A stretch of 64,000 nucleotides of DNA. Source: Ancylostoma caninum. Taxonomy: Eukaryota; Nematoda; Chromadorea; Rhabditida; Ancylostomatidae. Every line of letters begins with the position of its first letter. The first letter of the stretch is position 1. Positions 1 through 12,875 of this stretch are shown piece by piece. A program made the position numbers and the translations under genes. The stretch is taken from positions 2,418,001-2,482,000 of the forward strand of contig JBAJFG010000487.1 of assembly GCA_037903475.1 (NCBI GenBank), given 5' to 3'. Under the pieces are notes generated by a model that saw nothing but the letters and a program-made list of their open reading frames with translations, was not told the origin of the DNA and searched no databases.

Positions 1-2045
1 TTGTTTATGTCTATTTATTTTATTTACTCATTCACCACATTCGGGGATGCACCACAAGCAACAAAAAACAACTACTGAAAAAAAGAAAGAAACCAGAAAT
101 TTTGCTTTTCTGTGCAACCGCCGTGGATATTTTTCGCGAATTTCCAGAAAAAAAGGTTCGGAAATGGCCGAACCTTAATCATAGAATAGAAAAAAAGTAC
201 CGGAAGTTTTTCTTCAAGCGAATGCTTGCAGAAAACCTGGAATTTCTGGAAAATTTAGAACCAAGCAGCATATGTATAGCAACTCATGACTACACGATAC
301 CGTAATTTCAATCAATTCTGATTTGTTTCCTGGAAACGGAATGCCTCATAACTACGCAACCCGGCCCTTCCCCACTTTGAAGCTATCGTGAAGATCTGGA
401 AGGAAATGCGTCGATTTCAGTTGAATCAGGTACTATTCTGGATACTTTGCAGGAAAATTAGGTGAAGAGAAGGGTGAGCTAGAGATATTGTGCGTGCTGC
501 ATCACTGGGGCACATCTCTCGAGGGGTGAGTAATCTCATACCAATGGGTAGCAGCTGGGTATAGGCAATGTCACGTGTGGGTAAATATGTTGACGAGTGC
601 CAAGTAAAGGGTAAGCTAGGGTACGTCATTACACGTCATCCTGCACCAAAACAAATCGACCTCAGGAGGAACTACAAAAGAAGTTTTGAATATCTGAAGC
701 AGGCGTTGACGAAGATGAGAACAGCTGATTGCCGGCGGTTGTTGTGTTTACATAAGTAGGGGGCGAAACGTCGTCGTCGCCGTCTGCGTCAGACGCGCGT
801 CACTTTTATGGGTGTATCGCGCGGCGGCGGGCCGTTTAGCGCTGTTTTATAACCGTTACCGTGAATTGCGCGTCGTCGCGCTGCGAAGTCATTATGGTAC
901 ACCGTCGGAAGTTGCAAAGCCCCAATGATGATCCCGATCGCTCGTCGTAAAATCCACGGGATCAGAGACCAGCGACCTGGTTGGGTATCACTAGGCATTT
1001 AGGGACCCTGTGGTTCCCAGCTAGATTGTTTTTTCCCGAAAGAGGAAATAGAACAGGAAATATAGGAATATAGGAAATATGGGAATTTTTCAGGATCTCG
1101 GAGTGGACTTTTCCATCTCCCAGAGAAGGAGAACGGCCTGTTGACCCGTCACGGATTGGGACAAGTCTTCATTGTATTACAAGGGTAAATGCGGATGAAG
1201 TTATTCCACCTAAGTTTCATTATCCGTTTTTTTTTGTCCACCCTGAGTGTATCAGTAAAATAAATAAGTAAATAAATAAGTAAATATGGACGAATGTGCA
1301 TGAAAGACGCCACAGGTTAGTGAATAATACAGGTAAAAGTGAAAAAAAAATACAATCTAATTAGTAGTTAGTATATATAATTAGTAAATTAATTAATACA
1401 TGATTAGTTTTATATATACATGAAGATTAATGTACAGAAAAAGCATGAAACAGTTAATATATAAAAATATAACATTGTTAATATATACAAAAGCAATATA
1501 TAATAGAATAATGTATAATAATACTAATATGACGTGATAGACGCTATAATTTCATAATTATTATCTGTAATAAATGAAAAATGATGTAATCATTGTGTAA
1601 TATATATAATTAGTATATCAACCTATAACAATTAATTAGTATTACATAGTATAGTAGTATATATAGTATTTAATTAGTATTAAACATGTATACGTATGGA
1701 TTGGTATACAAAAAGTATAAGGCAATTAATATATATATATATATAAAAGTATGCAATTAATGCATATATAAAAGTATAAGATAGTTAATATATACAAAAA
1801 CTCCAGCTATTTCGGCAATACCCGACCACGAAAATAAGCAAAAGATCAAAAATTAAATAAAAAAGTTGAAATATGTGAATAAGGTAAGTAAATAAACAGA
1901 GCAAAAAGTAAATAAACGAGTTCCATCACGGCTAAAAGTATTCTTGCAAATCGCAAAGCGTAGAAATCGAGTCACAGAAACACTATGAGGTCAATTTATA
2001 CTAACTGCGTACGTTCGACACGCGTGCGTCTAGTCGTAGGGATGA
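1..2045. other. Gene-free stretch with AT-rich low complexity
   Basis: I see no supportable gene. Around 500-680 is a degenerate piece of the GGTAATCTCA-type MITE described at 38.25 kb (it has GAGTAATCTCAT and GGGTAAATATGTTGACG). Around 765-890 is a CpG-rich patch containing the small perfect hairpin CGTCTG-CGT-CAGACG at 781-795. At 1232-1290 is a retroposon-type tail (GAGTGTATCAG followed by AAATAAGTAAAT repeats). From about 1320 to 1800 the sequence is AT-rich and low complexity. Confidence 0.6.
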
Positions 2046-2510
2046 CACAGCTCAGGTGAGACGCACACATCTGGTGCTTTGTAGATGTTTTGTGGCATTT
2101 TCATTCAGGGTATGCATGTTGCTTTCACAATTCTTCATGGGAAATCCTATACAAATGGATGCGTGCGTCTTACGGGCAACGGACGCACGCATCTGGCATA
2201 AATTCCAATATTCCCAATATATATATTTTTTTGGCTTTTTATGTCATTTTCCATTTTTTCATAATTACTGTGCAGGAATGTGGCGTCTACGGTACAGTTT
2301 ATACCCCGGATGCGTCGTTAGTCGCGCATCAGACGGATGACAGTGAAAGGGTGGCCGCGAAGAGCCACGACGTCGCACGCGAAATGAACGCACGCATCTA
2401 GCATAAGATGCCATAAATGTGCTATACGCTATACACCTGCCCACATATAATCGCTATCAGTATAGAGTCTCACGCACGAATTCGAACGGACGGACGCACG
2501 CATACGGGAC
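2046..2510. repeat. Dispersed GACGCACGCATC motif cluster
   Basis: Several near-copies of GGACGCACGCATCTGGCATAA and its shorter core occur here, in both orientations and irregularly spaced (for example near 2061, 2160, 2184, 2305, 2388 and 2490). The CpG-rich copies stand out against the A+T-rich background. The two plus-strand frames open across 2056-2401 follow the repeat and do not look like a protein. Confidence 0.55.
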
Positions 2511-4005
2511 GAATTGACCCAAGTGAAGCCAGCCATATTACCAGTATCTTTTAGGCTCATCTTATCTCTTATATGAGCTCAAGGACGTAACAAATCAATC
2601 AATAATTCTTAAAATATCCCTAAGTACTCATGAATACAATATCTAACAAACTGCAGTAAACATGGACATGCAGTAAAATCTATTGAGTTGACTGTACCCC
2701 CCCCCCCCCCCGCCCTTCCTCCACCCCTCCTTACTTCAGGGAACGAGTATCGATGGGTTAGGACGAGGTGTCTTTGAATGTAGCTAAACAAGTTTTCCCT
2801 TTTACGGGAAAAAGGGGTTTTTCTGGTAGCAGGGGTTTTTTTCCGGAAATGCGAAAGTGGATAAGCAGGATGGACATGAAAACGAGAGAGAATAAGGCCA
2901 AGGGAGGTATCGGAGTCGTTACCGTATCTCAGAATTTCAAGAAAAAAGGTTTGGACGAGTTTTCCATCTCAGAAGACGCGATTCTAGGCAATTCTTGCTG
3001 AACTTCGCCCAATAACTAGGAGATAAAATTTAATAATTGCAAAAAAAAAAGATTAGCCAGGGGCCGTTAGAAATATCCAGAATTTCTGATGGTTCTAAAG
3101 GGTTCCTGAAAGAAATTTCACGAGGAAATTCCATAAAAATTGGGCCAGCTCCTCACGGGTAAAAGAAAAACCCCAACCAAACCCGACCGCCCGTCACTTA
3201 TTGGATCGTACCCGACTCGATCGCACCTCATCAGACATGCCCCATCGCACCCCGCGTCGTCAGGGCGCTAATGGCAGTCCTTGAACACAGGGACTCCATC
3301 GCGGATCCGAAAATGAAGTTGAGACGAGGAAAGTGCTTTCTTCACGGCTGAGCTGTAGCCGAGGTCGTGTCCTTGTTCGAAGCACTTTAGCATGTTGCAC
3401 TCGCGCTCTGAGGTGAAAATTAGGAGCTTTGCGGGGTGGCTGACAAGAATCAGGTAATATATGCAAAGGAGGACATTATAAACTGTATTTTGATGAGGGA
3501 AAAATCGAATGAGCTGCTTGAAATTCTAGCCAATGAGAGGGCCTAAAGTTCGACCAATGAGAAGAACCCTCGAAGTTCAGCCAATCAGAGCTGTGCTTCT
3601 CTAGATGAGCCTGTGAACAGTTTGCTGTGGGCAAACATTGAAATTTCTGAAGTATTGGAGCCGGACTGTCAGACCTGCTGATAGGAGATTTTACACATAA
3701 GGACAAATAAGGACATATTTACTTTTTTATGAATTCATAATTCAAATATAATAACACCTATATTACCACTTGCTGGATTTTAAGCGCTCTCATAGGTTGG
3801 GTCCCGAGCAGAAAATTTTTTCACTGAATCAACTGTTCTCAAAGTTTGAAACTGCTCCCGAAAAGAACGCCATCCAGGAGAGTTTCCACTCTCCCGGGAG
3901 ATTTCACAAAAAGGAAACGCTCAAGTTGTGGTTTACCATTTCCGGTGTGCATCATAAGTAAACAATTAAAAGGAATAAAAAAAAGAATTCTCTCCTCAGA
4001 CAAAT
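2511..4005. other. Gene-free stretch
   Basis: Nothing recognisable. There is a poly-C run near 2697-2712, which makes the overlapping minus-strand frame glycine-rich and unconvincing. The rest is unique-looking A+T-rich sequence. Confidence 0.5.
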
Positions 4006-4320
4006 TGTCGGAAGGACCGCAGCAGAAAGAGATCGCGCTCATGTGGTTAAGAAGCGAGAGACGCTAAGATAAAAATTTTCGGAAGGACCGCAGCAGAATG
4101 TTTTCTACTGCGGTTCTTCCGAATCTCGATGGAGTGGTTCGGAAGGACCGCAGCAGAATAGATTTGTGTGGGGAAAGATTCGGAAGGACCGCAGCAGGAA
4201 ACCGGAAGAACCGCAGCAGAATGTCTTCTGCTGCGGTCCTTCCGGTTTTCTGCTGCGGTTCTTCCGAGTGCAGAAAGACCGCAGCAGAAAACCGGAAGGA
4301 CCGCAGCAGAATGGAGGAGA
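4006..4320. repeat. 22-bp family repeats in both orientations (CGGAAGGACCGCAGCAG)
   Basis: At least eight copies of CGGAAGGACCGCAGCAG(A) occur on the plus strand (first near 4011, 4080, 4140, 4181 and 4203), interleaved with reverse-complement copies (CTGCTGCGGTCCTTCCG) near 4107 and 4220-4267. Adjacent opposite copies can fold into long hairpins. This is the disordered part of the same family that forms the regular array at 4565-4762. Confidence 0.85.
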
Positions 4321-4564
4321 GAGAGTGAGCGTTATTATACCCTTCTCATGTACGGAGCTCAGTTTTGTTGCGACCAGCAAAAATCCAATGGTTTCGAAGT
4401 TCAGGAAGGAGATTGCCTTCATGAGTATATCGAACCGTAGAGCCAGTGACCCTCAGCAAGGTCGTCATTTTTGCGTGTGGTTACCGCCGCATGGTCGTCC
4501 CACGGGAGTGGGCTGGTTGCCAATGCAGTTCTACGGAATTGGCGCGCACATCCTCGTGTCCAGT

Positions 4565-4800
4565 CGGAAGGACCGCAGCAGCTATTCGGAAGGACCGCAG
4601 CAGCTATTCGGAAGGACCGCAGCAGCTATTCGGAAGAACCGCAGCAGCTATTCGGAAGGACTGCAGCAGCTAATCGGAAGGACCGCAGCAGTTATTCGGA
4701 AGGGCCGCAGCAGCTATTCGGAAGAAATGCAGCAGGAAACCGGAAGAACCGCAGGTCACCTGTCGGTTCTTCCGGTTTTCTGCTGCGGTCCTTCCGAAAA
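4565..4800. repeat. Regular 22-bp tandem array
   Basis: Nine successive units begin with CGGAAG exactly 22 bases apart (4565, 4587, 4609, 4631, 4653, 4675, 4697, 4719, 4741). The unit is CGGAAGGACCGCAGCAGC followed by TATT, with one or two substitutions in some copies. Two inverted copies close the array (4763-4797). Because 22 is not a multiple of three and the unit has no stop in any phase, all three plus frames stay open, giving the long 4166-4897 frame. That frame should not be read as a protein. Confidence 0.9.
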
Positions 4801-7800
4801 ATTGTCTGAGTCTCTTTCGTCCATTTTTTCTCGAAAAATTTCGGTTTCACTGAGAAAATGGTCTAAATACTCGTTGGTTACTCATGAAACTGTGTAACCT
4901 TGGGCGAAATCACAGTAACCAGAAGGCAGATTGTTACTAACTGTTAATTTGCAAGGAATAGTAAAATAATAGAAAACCCACGAAAAATACGGAGCAGGTA
5001 GGTGTTGAGGGGTCTCACAAGGTCATCTAAGTTGTGATTTCCGCATAAATTTCCTGATTTACGAAGAAAGATCGTATTAGATCCTAAGCAAATCCTTAAG
5101 TTCGCATGGAAACGTGGAATTTTTCATGAAACACCAGTAGCAGGCATCTATTCTTGTATACAAGCGGTCCAACCCTGTGATTGGTCGGTTTGATAAGTTG
5201 GCGAATCGCAGAGGCTGTTGGCACCGACATTTCAGGTAAAATGCTGTGCACATTATTGGAAGGTACAAATGAAAAGAAAAATCGCTCATTTGAGCGACTG
5301 ATCTCAGAAGACAATTTTTTGAGAAGTGGAACAAGAAAACTCGTACTTGAGGGACAGGAAAACTCGTACTATATATCCAAATAATCCCCCAGAAATGCAT
5401 TGAGACATGTTATTTGACGCCAAATAGCAGGAAACTTGGTAGAAAGGCAGATTTGACTAGCAAATGAAGAAGGAATTCCTCCATTCCGGCAATTTATTCC
5501 TGAGTGGATGAATTTTACCTAAGAATTTTCCCATTTCGCATAGAACACTCACCCAGTCAGGGGAAACCAACAGCAGATCGGCTGAGAGGCCGTTCAGAGG
5601 GTCGATGTCCGAGCAAATCCAGAAAATTCGGGAGACTTTTATACAGTCCACTAATTTGTTCATAAGAAGACAGTAATCAGGGGTATATGTAACTATGTGA
5701 AGAACACAAAGGAGCGCTTGTAGGTAGAAATGTATTACCATGGTCTAATAGCTAACAGCTGCTAGGAAACAACGAAAAAAACGGCCAGATCATGTGGAAT
5801 CGCATGAGATTACCAGCATTCCAGGTTTTTTCCCTATGATTTAGGGCGTTGGCCTGGCCTGGAACGTTCCGGGGCTCGAACCTCTTTCGATCAATCTCGT
5901 TCAATGGTAATGTTCGGCTACAATTGTCTATTTGCTGGTATATCTATTGTTTTATATTTACTATCCATCGGTTTTTTGAACTTGTTAGGGTCTTGGAAAA
6001 AATATAGACACTACTATACCCGTTCACTTATCAAGAATTTTCAGGATTTTTTGGTTTAGCATCCAGAATTTTCGATGGTTTCCTGGCATTTTAATACTAC
6101 ACATTACTTTCCATTTTACATTTCTAATAGTACACATTACTTTCTATTCTACATATGTACAAATGAACCCAATTAATTAATTCTAATTATTCATTCAATG
6201 TCTAAAATAGAGACGACATACCACACTGTTACAAAAAGCTGAAACTTATGGGGACTGAAGAGAAGGTCCTTAGAAAACAAGCACTTCTGTATGTCAATGG
6301 TTCAGTCCCCTACACTACAGCTATTTTTGCAAAATGGAATCCTACTTGGATAGCCTACAAAGCCTTTTCCATAAGTAAGTAAGTAAATGTAAGTAAATGC
6401 AGGTGAAAATGTTATAGTAAGCAGATTCTTGTAAGCACTGGGTTGGGTAACAATTCCATGGGATAGTTTTCTTTCGCTGTTCCCAACGACCACCGACCTT
6501 TGCTCCCAGAAAACTTAAAAATTCGAGGAAAACATATTTTTTTGACAATCCAATTCAAGTATTTTTTCCACTCAACTGTAGAGTTATCTAGTAATTTAGC
6601 ACTAAGTTATTCATAGAAGAATGCAAATCTTAACAAATACAAACGTGAAAAAATATAACTTCGAATAAAGGATACAAAACACTCTATTATAATTGCTTAA
6701 ATTCTAATTCATAAATATTTTCCAGCTAAAAAATCCTCAATACCCATGTATAGCATTATCCTAATCAAATGACCAACTATAATATTTACAGTTAAACGTA
6801 CGACTGAAAAAGAGGCCACAATCAGGAGGGGTTAGAGGTTAAAAAGTTTAAAAAATAGCCTCTTTCCGAAATAGCCTCTCTCCTAGCAACGTTCCACTTT
6901 TGGTGGCACATATTGACACTACGTAGTTATTTTTCTGGGAATTTTCCACGAACTTTTCTTTTTTCTTCATTGAAATCCGTTTAACTAAGAAGATAGGCTA
7001 TTCGCCTATCGACACTGGAAATTATCTCCTCCTAGACTCCCAGAGTAGACGAGTCAACTAAGCGGATCTTTTTGACGTTGACGCTACTGTTCACGCTAAG
7101 TATAGCATTTATTCTTAGCGAGTCTTAGCGACCGACATCTACTCCGATGGCTATTGATTTTGGGTCAACTATCATTGATGCCACTGCTCCACAAGCCAAG
7201 CTGATCGATACCTATCAAAGTCTTTGTCACTGCAGCGGCATCAACGCAAGGTGCTATGCTTCACGATGAGATGGATAGCCCAAGAGTTGAGCAGGAAGCG
7301 GATCCGTGAATGGAAGAATACGTGATCTCATGCTCATGGGTTTGATTACCTTGGGTAGCTGGGTATAGACAACGTTACGTTTTGCTATAGGTGCCCGACG
7401 ATAGGTGCCAGGTAAAGAGTTGATTTGAGTACGTTATCACATTGTCACATTTACCATGGGTAATCTCAGTGATGTATTGAAGCCCAAAACACATCAGAAA
7501 TTTGGCCTTCACAGAGAATAAAAGAGTTATGTGGGAGGATTAGCGTCGAATAATTCGAGCACTCGAAAATTTAGAGAGATTACAAGAAATTTACAATAGT
7601 AGACAATGGCTTGGTTTCTCTGAAGATAGTCGAGTCGATTTTTCGAATGATTCGAATATCGAAGCATTCATAAAGCTCAAAACCGTTCTAAGCCATGAAA
7701 AAGGGCCGCATGAAGCTGTTAGAAACCGAATTATTGCATCTATCGATGTCGAAATCGAGCTCTGTTGAGTCATAGCCATAACTATGTGGACATTTGATTA

Positions 7801-9195
7801 TAATATAGAATAAAAATGCGATGCAAAACAAAAAGCATTATTGATCGATGTAAATTGATCCTTTTTAAGACTTTTAGGTGATCTGTTCGGTAATGGATGG
7901 CTCTAGGCTTTAAAAAGTGACTTCCTAGAAAAAAAAATGATTTTCTAGGATTAGTAGGTCTTAGGGGCTGTTGAGGACAACTGAGGTCCTCTTTGATAAA
8001 GAAATTGATTGAAAATCCGCAAAGAACTGAGCGATCCCCTTGTCGGGCCAACCAAAAGGGTGAACCCCGATGGGCGGAGCTTCTGAGCCTAGGGGCGTGG
8101 CCTCGGGGGCTTCAACAACAAGTACACTCTACCACTATAGGCACAATCGCATTTACTGCTTTCGCTGGCGCAAAAGGACAAACTGGTCCGTGCCAAAGTA
8201 ATCATCGCAGTGGGCTAAAAACAGTCAGCGACACACACACACAGTATGTCATGTCGATATGTGTCGGCAGAGCTGACACACGACAACTCGTCCACGTTCG
8301 CCGGCGCCGCTATAAAGGCGACGACGACAACGTGTTGACAAGGTCGTCAGATGCGCGGCGGATCACGCGTTCTCATGCATTCATTATGTATACCACGAAT
8401 ATGACCGTTAGCTGGACGTCGGCCAGCCGATTCTGTACGCGTCGAAGCCGACGAATCCTGGATGCTTGAGAAACGACCCCGCCAACGACGAGAGATTCTT
8501 TCGCAACAATGGGACGCAATCGTCTGATGACCTGACGATGACTGACGATGTCTCCAGAACTAGAAGTATGAACAGCGAAGACGTCGAACTCTATGAGCCA
8601 CTCACTACCATACAGTAAAAGACGCTGAAGGGGTGGATGTTGACAAAATTCCAGCATTTTAGTTTCGCTAACCGTTAAACTGAAATTTAAAAAGCGTTAA
8701 ACATTAACGTTGGAAACTTTAGACTTGAAACTACATAAGCCCATCCAATTTTCTTATAAATCCTAAGGAATGTTTACGAATCCACAACCACCCGTTTAGC
8801 TCAGGCTAATCTAATTTTTGCCACTTCTTTGAATTTTTTTAAGATGGATACCTGCAATTTTCGGAGGAAAATATATGAATTAGAGGTATACATATGATTT
8901 TGAAAACATATCAAGGTACTGCATCATTTTTTATAATTATTTGTAAAGATATTTATCAAGATATTTGACCCTCCTCCCAGCAGGAAGGGTTACACCCCAC
9001 AGAACTGTCCTAACGATCTCAAAAAACCAACCCTTCTCCAGATACCCTCTCATATTTTGATTAGAAACGATATAAACCCGCCTCAAAATACGAATTAGTT
9101 CATAATTAATCTTGACAACAAAAAAAATCCAGCTTTACTCCTAGCTTTAACCCCGCCCTTTGCACCCATTCGCTAGCATCGCCGCAAAACGCTCG
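4801..9195. other. Gene-free stretch
   Basis: No gene was recognised. Around 7340-7475 is another decayed copy of the palindromic MITE family (ending TTTACCATGGGTAATCTC then AGTGATGTATTGAAGCCC). Around 8220-8520 is a GC-richer patch with a short CA run (8231-8241) and the string CGCTATAAAGGCG. It has open frames on both strands, but nothing ties it to a gene. Confidence 0.5.
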
Positions 9196-10335
9196 CGCGG
9201 GGACCAGTTCTCGCAGAAAACTGCTCTTGCTTAAACAGACGTCTTTCACCGTGGGAAATTCTTGCCCCATCTCGAAGAGTTGCCGCAGGTGTCATTCCGG
9301 ATGATTACCCAGTTTTTTCCCGGAGTAAAGGAGTACCAGCTCGAAATTAGGTGCATGTATGCATACCTACATGTATATTCAATAGCAGCAAGTGCACATA
9401 TGTAGCCAAGGCAAGTGGGCGGAGCCTACGAGCACTCACCTATCCTAATTTTTGAAATGAACTCTGCAAACGGAACGAAAACATTGTTAAAAGCCTGGCT
9501 AAGGTAGACTCATCGATTTTTTTTCTTTTTTTCACTCGGGATGACGAAAATTGCACATTTTACTGTAGCGAAAAACTAGTTGCGAATAAATAAATTATGT
9601 AGAAAAGTTTGGAAAAAATGCAAAAAGTGAACGAAGTTTTTTTGTGCGATTCCAAATGACAGCACATTCGACGCAGGGCCAAATGATAAAGCGGCAATAA
9701 TCGTGTTGTTGTGCGATCGTCGCACACGGAATATGTCAAAAGTGCAGCCTAATCTATTCTGATCCGATAGCACGCCACCGAAAATCGCAGTCACTTTGGG
9801 CGATCACGTACGCGACGAGGTCGGTGGCGCACACGGATGAAGTCCTGAAAGGTTGAACAATAGCGCTGGCCCAGGAAGAAGTAGGGCACTCGGCTCGGAG
9901 AAGCTGATAGTGCAGGGCGCGGTAAGGGTTGGAACGAGCGGTCAGGAAGAAAAATCCGTTTTTATACCGTTTGGTATGAAATTCTTATTGCTTTTCCTGA
10001 TTTTTTTCTCAAAGAATTACTTAAAATTCTAAAAAAACCCCTCTTTGAGCCCCCTTTTTATTCATCATTACTAGCTCGTCATATTTTTTTGTTTATTTCA
10101 CCCGGGAATGCCATGCTAAATGACAAGCCACAGCAAAGAAGAAAAGAAAAGTATGAACACAACGTTATAAAATATATCAAAATATAAAACATTAAAATTT
10201 GTATTAAAACATATAATATTATTATTTTTCAAAAAATTATTTTCATTAATTACCCGGCTTCTAATATCAATAATTAAATAAAGGAGTGAACGCACGAATG
10301 AATGAACGAATGCGGTGACGGCATGGATGATTAAG
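9196..10335. other. Gene-free stretch with one GGGGACCAGTTCTCG copy
   Basis: A perfect copy of GGGGACCAGTTCTCG lies at 9199-9213, an outlying member of the family clustered at 12.1-12.9 and 20.1-21.7 kb. The remainder (including 9780-9930, a little richer in GC) shows no recognisable gene. Confidence 0.5.
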
Positions 10336-10339
10336 TCAG

Positions 10340-10552
10340 TGAATGATTGAATGAATGAATGAATGAATGAATGAATGAATGAATGAATGAATGAATGAAT
10401 GAATGAGGTGAATGAATGAACGAGGTGAATGAATGAATGAATGAATGAATGAATGAATGAATGAATGAATGGATGGATGGATGGATGAATGGATGAATGA
10501 ATGAATGAGTGAACGAATGAATGAATGAACGAATGAATGAATGGATAAGCGA
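10340..10552. repeat. Tetranucleotide microsatellite (GAAT)n
   Basis: This is a long run of GAAT units with interruptions (GAGGTGAATGAATGAACGAG, GGATGGATGGAT). The minus-strand frame covering it encodes only His-Ser-Phe-Ile repeats and is an artefact of the microsatellite. Confidence 0.95.
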
Positions 10553-12110
10553 GTGACTAAGAGAGTGAGCAAGTAAATATGACTGAATAAATAAATGATA
10601 AATAAGTAGAGAAAATAAACAATCGCATTGTGCAGATAATGAGGATTAGGGAAAACAAGCTGCCAAGCTTGAGGTACGAAGAGAAAACTATAATGAATCA
10701 AAGGAGGCGTAGAACATTGTGAAAGGAGGGCGGTGCCAAACTTCTTATCCATCCACCTGTTTCATACACTTTGATGGAGCTTGAGCACGTACGCTGAGAG
10801 CGTACGACTCATTAGTAAACAAGGAGAAAGCAGAGGATACGCGGGCCAATCATAGAGCTTCGCCCCGCCCCCTTTTTCCTACGTAACGTTCCCCAGTCGA
10901 CAACTAGGCTGTTAGGTATTAGCGTTCATTTTCGAGTTAAGGAAAAGAAAAAAAGCTTGTAACTGGTGGTTGCGGCGAGAAAACTTCAAAACAACGGGGA
11001 AATTTTCTCTTATCGGGGCCAGAACGACCTCAATTTCGATAGAGATGTGCAAAATGCTCACCTATTCACCATAGCGATTTAATTCCAGAGAAGTTTGTCC
11101 ACAAAAACGTGGTGCTTAGTGCACGAAGTACAGTAACACCTCGTTTGGATCAGGTTACAGGAAGTTTTCTCGGGGAGATGCGTGTCTACTCCTCTCAATC
11201 TCCACTTTCCTTCTTGTTTTCCTTCTTTTTTCCTCTTTTTCACGAAAAAAAAAACCTATGAGTACCTCCATCTGTTCCTGGAATACGCGAAAAAATTAAA
11301 ATTCAGGAGAACTAAAATAAAGGAATAATCCAAAAGTTGTCAGGAACTGCTCTAGTTCCCACTAGTCGACATTTTGCTGACTTAGTAAACTTCTACTGTC
11401 CTTTAGCAGCGCACTTCTTGTATAGCAACGACTTTAACAGCAGTGACATAGCGTCAGGATTCTGCGAGCAAGAAGGTTGGGGAGCAGAGAGGAACAAGAG
11501 TAGAGTTAGATAAGGGAAATCACACCATTTTCAGGCTCTACGGCGAATTCTGCTGCAGAATACTGTAGCAACGGTTTATAGTGCACCTGGAAATTGCACC
11601 GAGCTTGATCTAATTGGTCCTTTGCTTGGCTGAGGCTTTGCCGTGGCACGTAAGACACATTTTGCTGTAGAGTTCGATTTTTTCAGTCAAGCAAACAAGA
11701 ATGGAATCCAGGAAGTTCCTGGATCAAACGTGGACGAGCTTTCAGCTGTTCCAGTAGCCAAAAAAGTCCAGAAGCTGACATTAAGAACACAAAAACATTC
11801 AAAAGTGACACAATGCCACCGAGGTAGTGTCAGCAGTCGTCGGATTAAAGCGATAAGACGCGACAGCTCTGTGTTCTTTTGGGCGGTCCAGCAAACATGG
11901 AAACATCATTGCGCTTACAAGGAAGTGCTTGTTTACTTTGTTTTGATGTGCTAAAAGTACTGGGACATGTCCACAAAACGACTGTAGAACGGTCACATTG
12001 AAAAAAGAACGCAAATGCTAAATATGAGCGAGAAATTCATATTATTTCTCTTTTACAAGCATTTTAAGCCATTTTTTGAAGATGTCCATCCTTACAGGCA
12101 TCGCTATTTG
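10553..12110. other. Gene-free stretch
   Basis: No supportable gene or repeat. An open plus-strand frame at 11643-11954 (103 codons) has no recognisable domain and no convincing splice or trans-splice context. Confidence 0.45.
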
Positions 12111-12875
12111 ATGTCAAAATCTCTCCTCAAGTTCCTGATACAAAAACCATCGTTCACAAAGCCATGGGGACCATTTCTCGTATGAAATAGATTCATGAGA
12201 ATGCCCATAGAGCCATGGGGACCAGTTCTCGTGCACGCATGCTTCTTCAAAACAGATGAGAACAACTGAATCATGGTGAACTATTCGGGCATTGGATGTC
12301 CAAATTTTTCGTTTACTTCACGTTACCATCAACATTGTGCACAAAGCCATGGGTGCTAGTTTTCGTGTGGAGTATTTTAGGGCAGTGTAGGGTAACCACG
12401 AGGTAATCAGCTCTCGGGCAGGTTATTTCCTTAAAAGCAAGGAAAAACAACTAAATTTTGACAAACTAGTTGGTCACCTAATGTTTTTTCCTCCTTTTTT
12501 GTTTATTCCTCGTGCAGGGCCTCCAAGGTCGTTCAGAAGCCCATGGAGACCAGTTCTCGTGTGGTCTACTTTCTTGAAGATGTTCATGAAGCCGTTGGGA
12601 CCAGTCTTCGTGCTAAATAATTCCTTAAAAATGTTCACAAAGCTAAAAGAGATAGTTTTTGTATAGCGCAAGTCCCTTCACAACGCTCCTAAAGCTATGG
12701 GGACCAGTTTTCGTGTAAGGAAGTTGCTTCAAAATGTAAATAAAGGAATGGAGAGCAGTTCTCAGAGGGATAGTTATCTCAAGATGTTCATGAAATAATG
12801 GGGGACTAATTCTCGTAAGGGACGTTTACTTGAAAATGTTCATAAAGACATGGGGACCTCTTCTCGTGTATGGTT
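12111..12875. repeat. Diverged tandem array built on ATGGGGACCAGTTCTCGTG
   Basis: About nine diverged units share a core near CATGGGGACCAGTTCTCGTG. Cores are near 12164, 12213, 12347, 12541, 12594, 12697, 12749, 12800 and 12851, spaced roughly 50-60 bases through much of the block. The linker also recurs (TTCTTGAAGATGTTCATGAAGCC and variants such as CTTGAAAATGTTCATAAAG). It is a decayed minisatellite. Further solitary copies lie at 9199, across 20.1-21.7 kb, and inverted near 21304 and 56735. Confidence 0.8.

Noticed and set aside
4565..4762. Regular array as a CRISPR
   Set aside because: The units are contiguous without unique spacers, and the DNA is clearly eukaryotic (introns, nematode genes).
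4166..4897. 243-codon open frame on the plus strand
   Set aside because: It is created by the 22-bp repeat, which has no stop in any frame. The product is a low-complexity 22-residue repeat and the frame is open in parallel in the other phases.
5845..5895. Possible tRNA T-arm (GGGGCTCGAACC)
   Set aside because: No matching acceptor stem, D-arm or anticodon arm could be laid out around it. No convincing tRNA was seen anywhere.
8300..8330. CGCTATAAAGGCG as a TATA-box promoter
   Set aside because: No gene follows in either direction. A single short match is expected by chance.
10336..10752. 138-codon minus-strand frame rich in HSFI
   Set aside because: Translation of the GAAT microsatellite.
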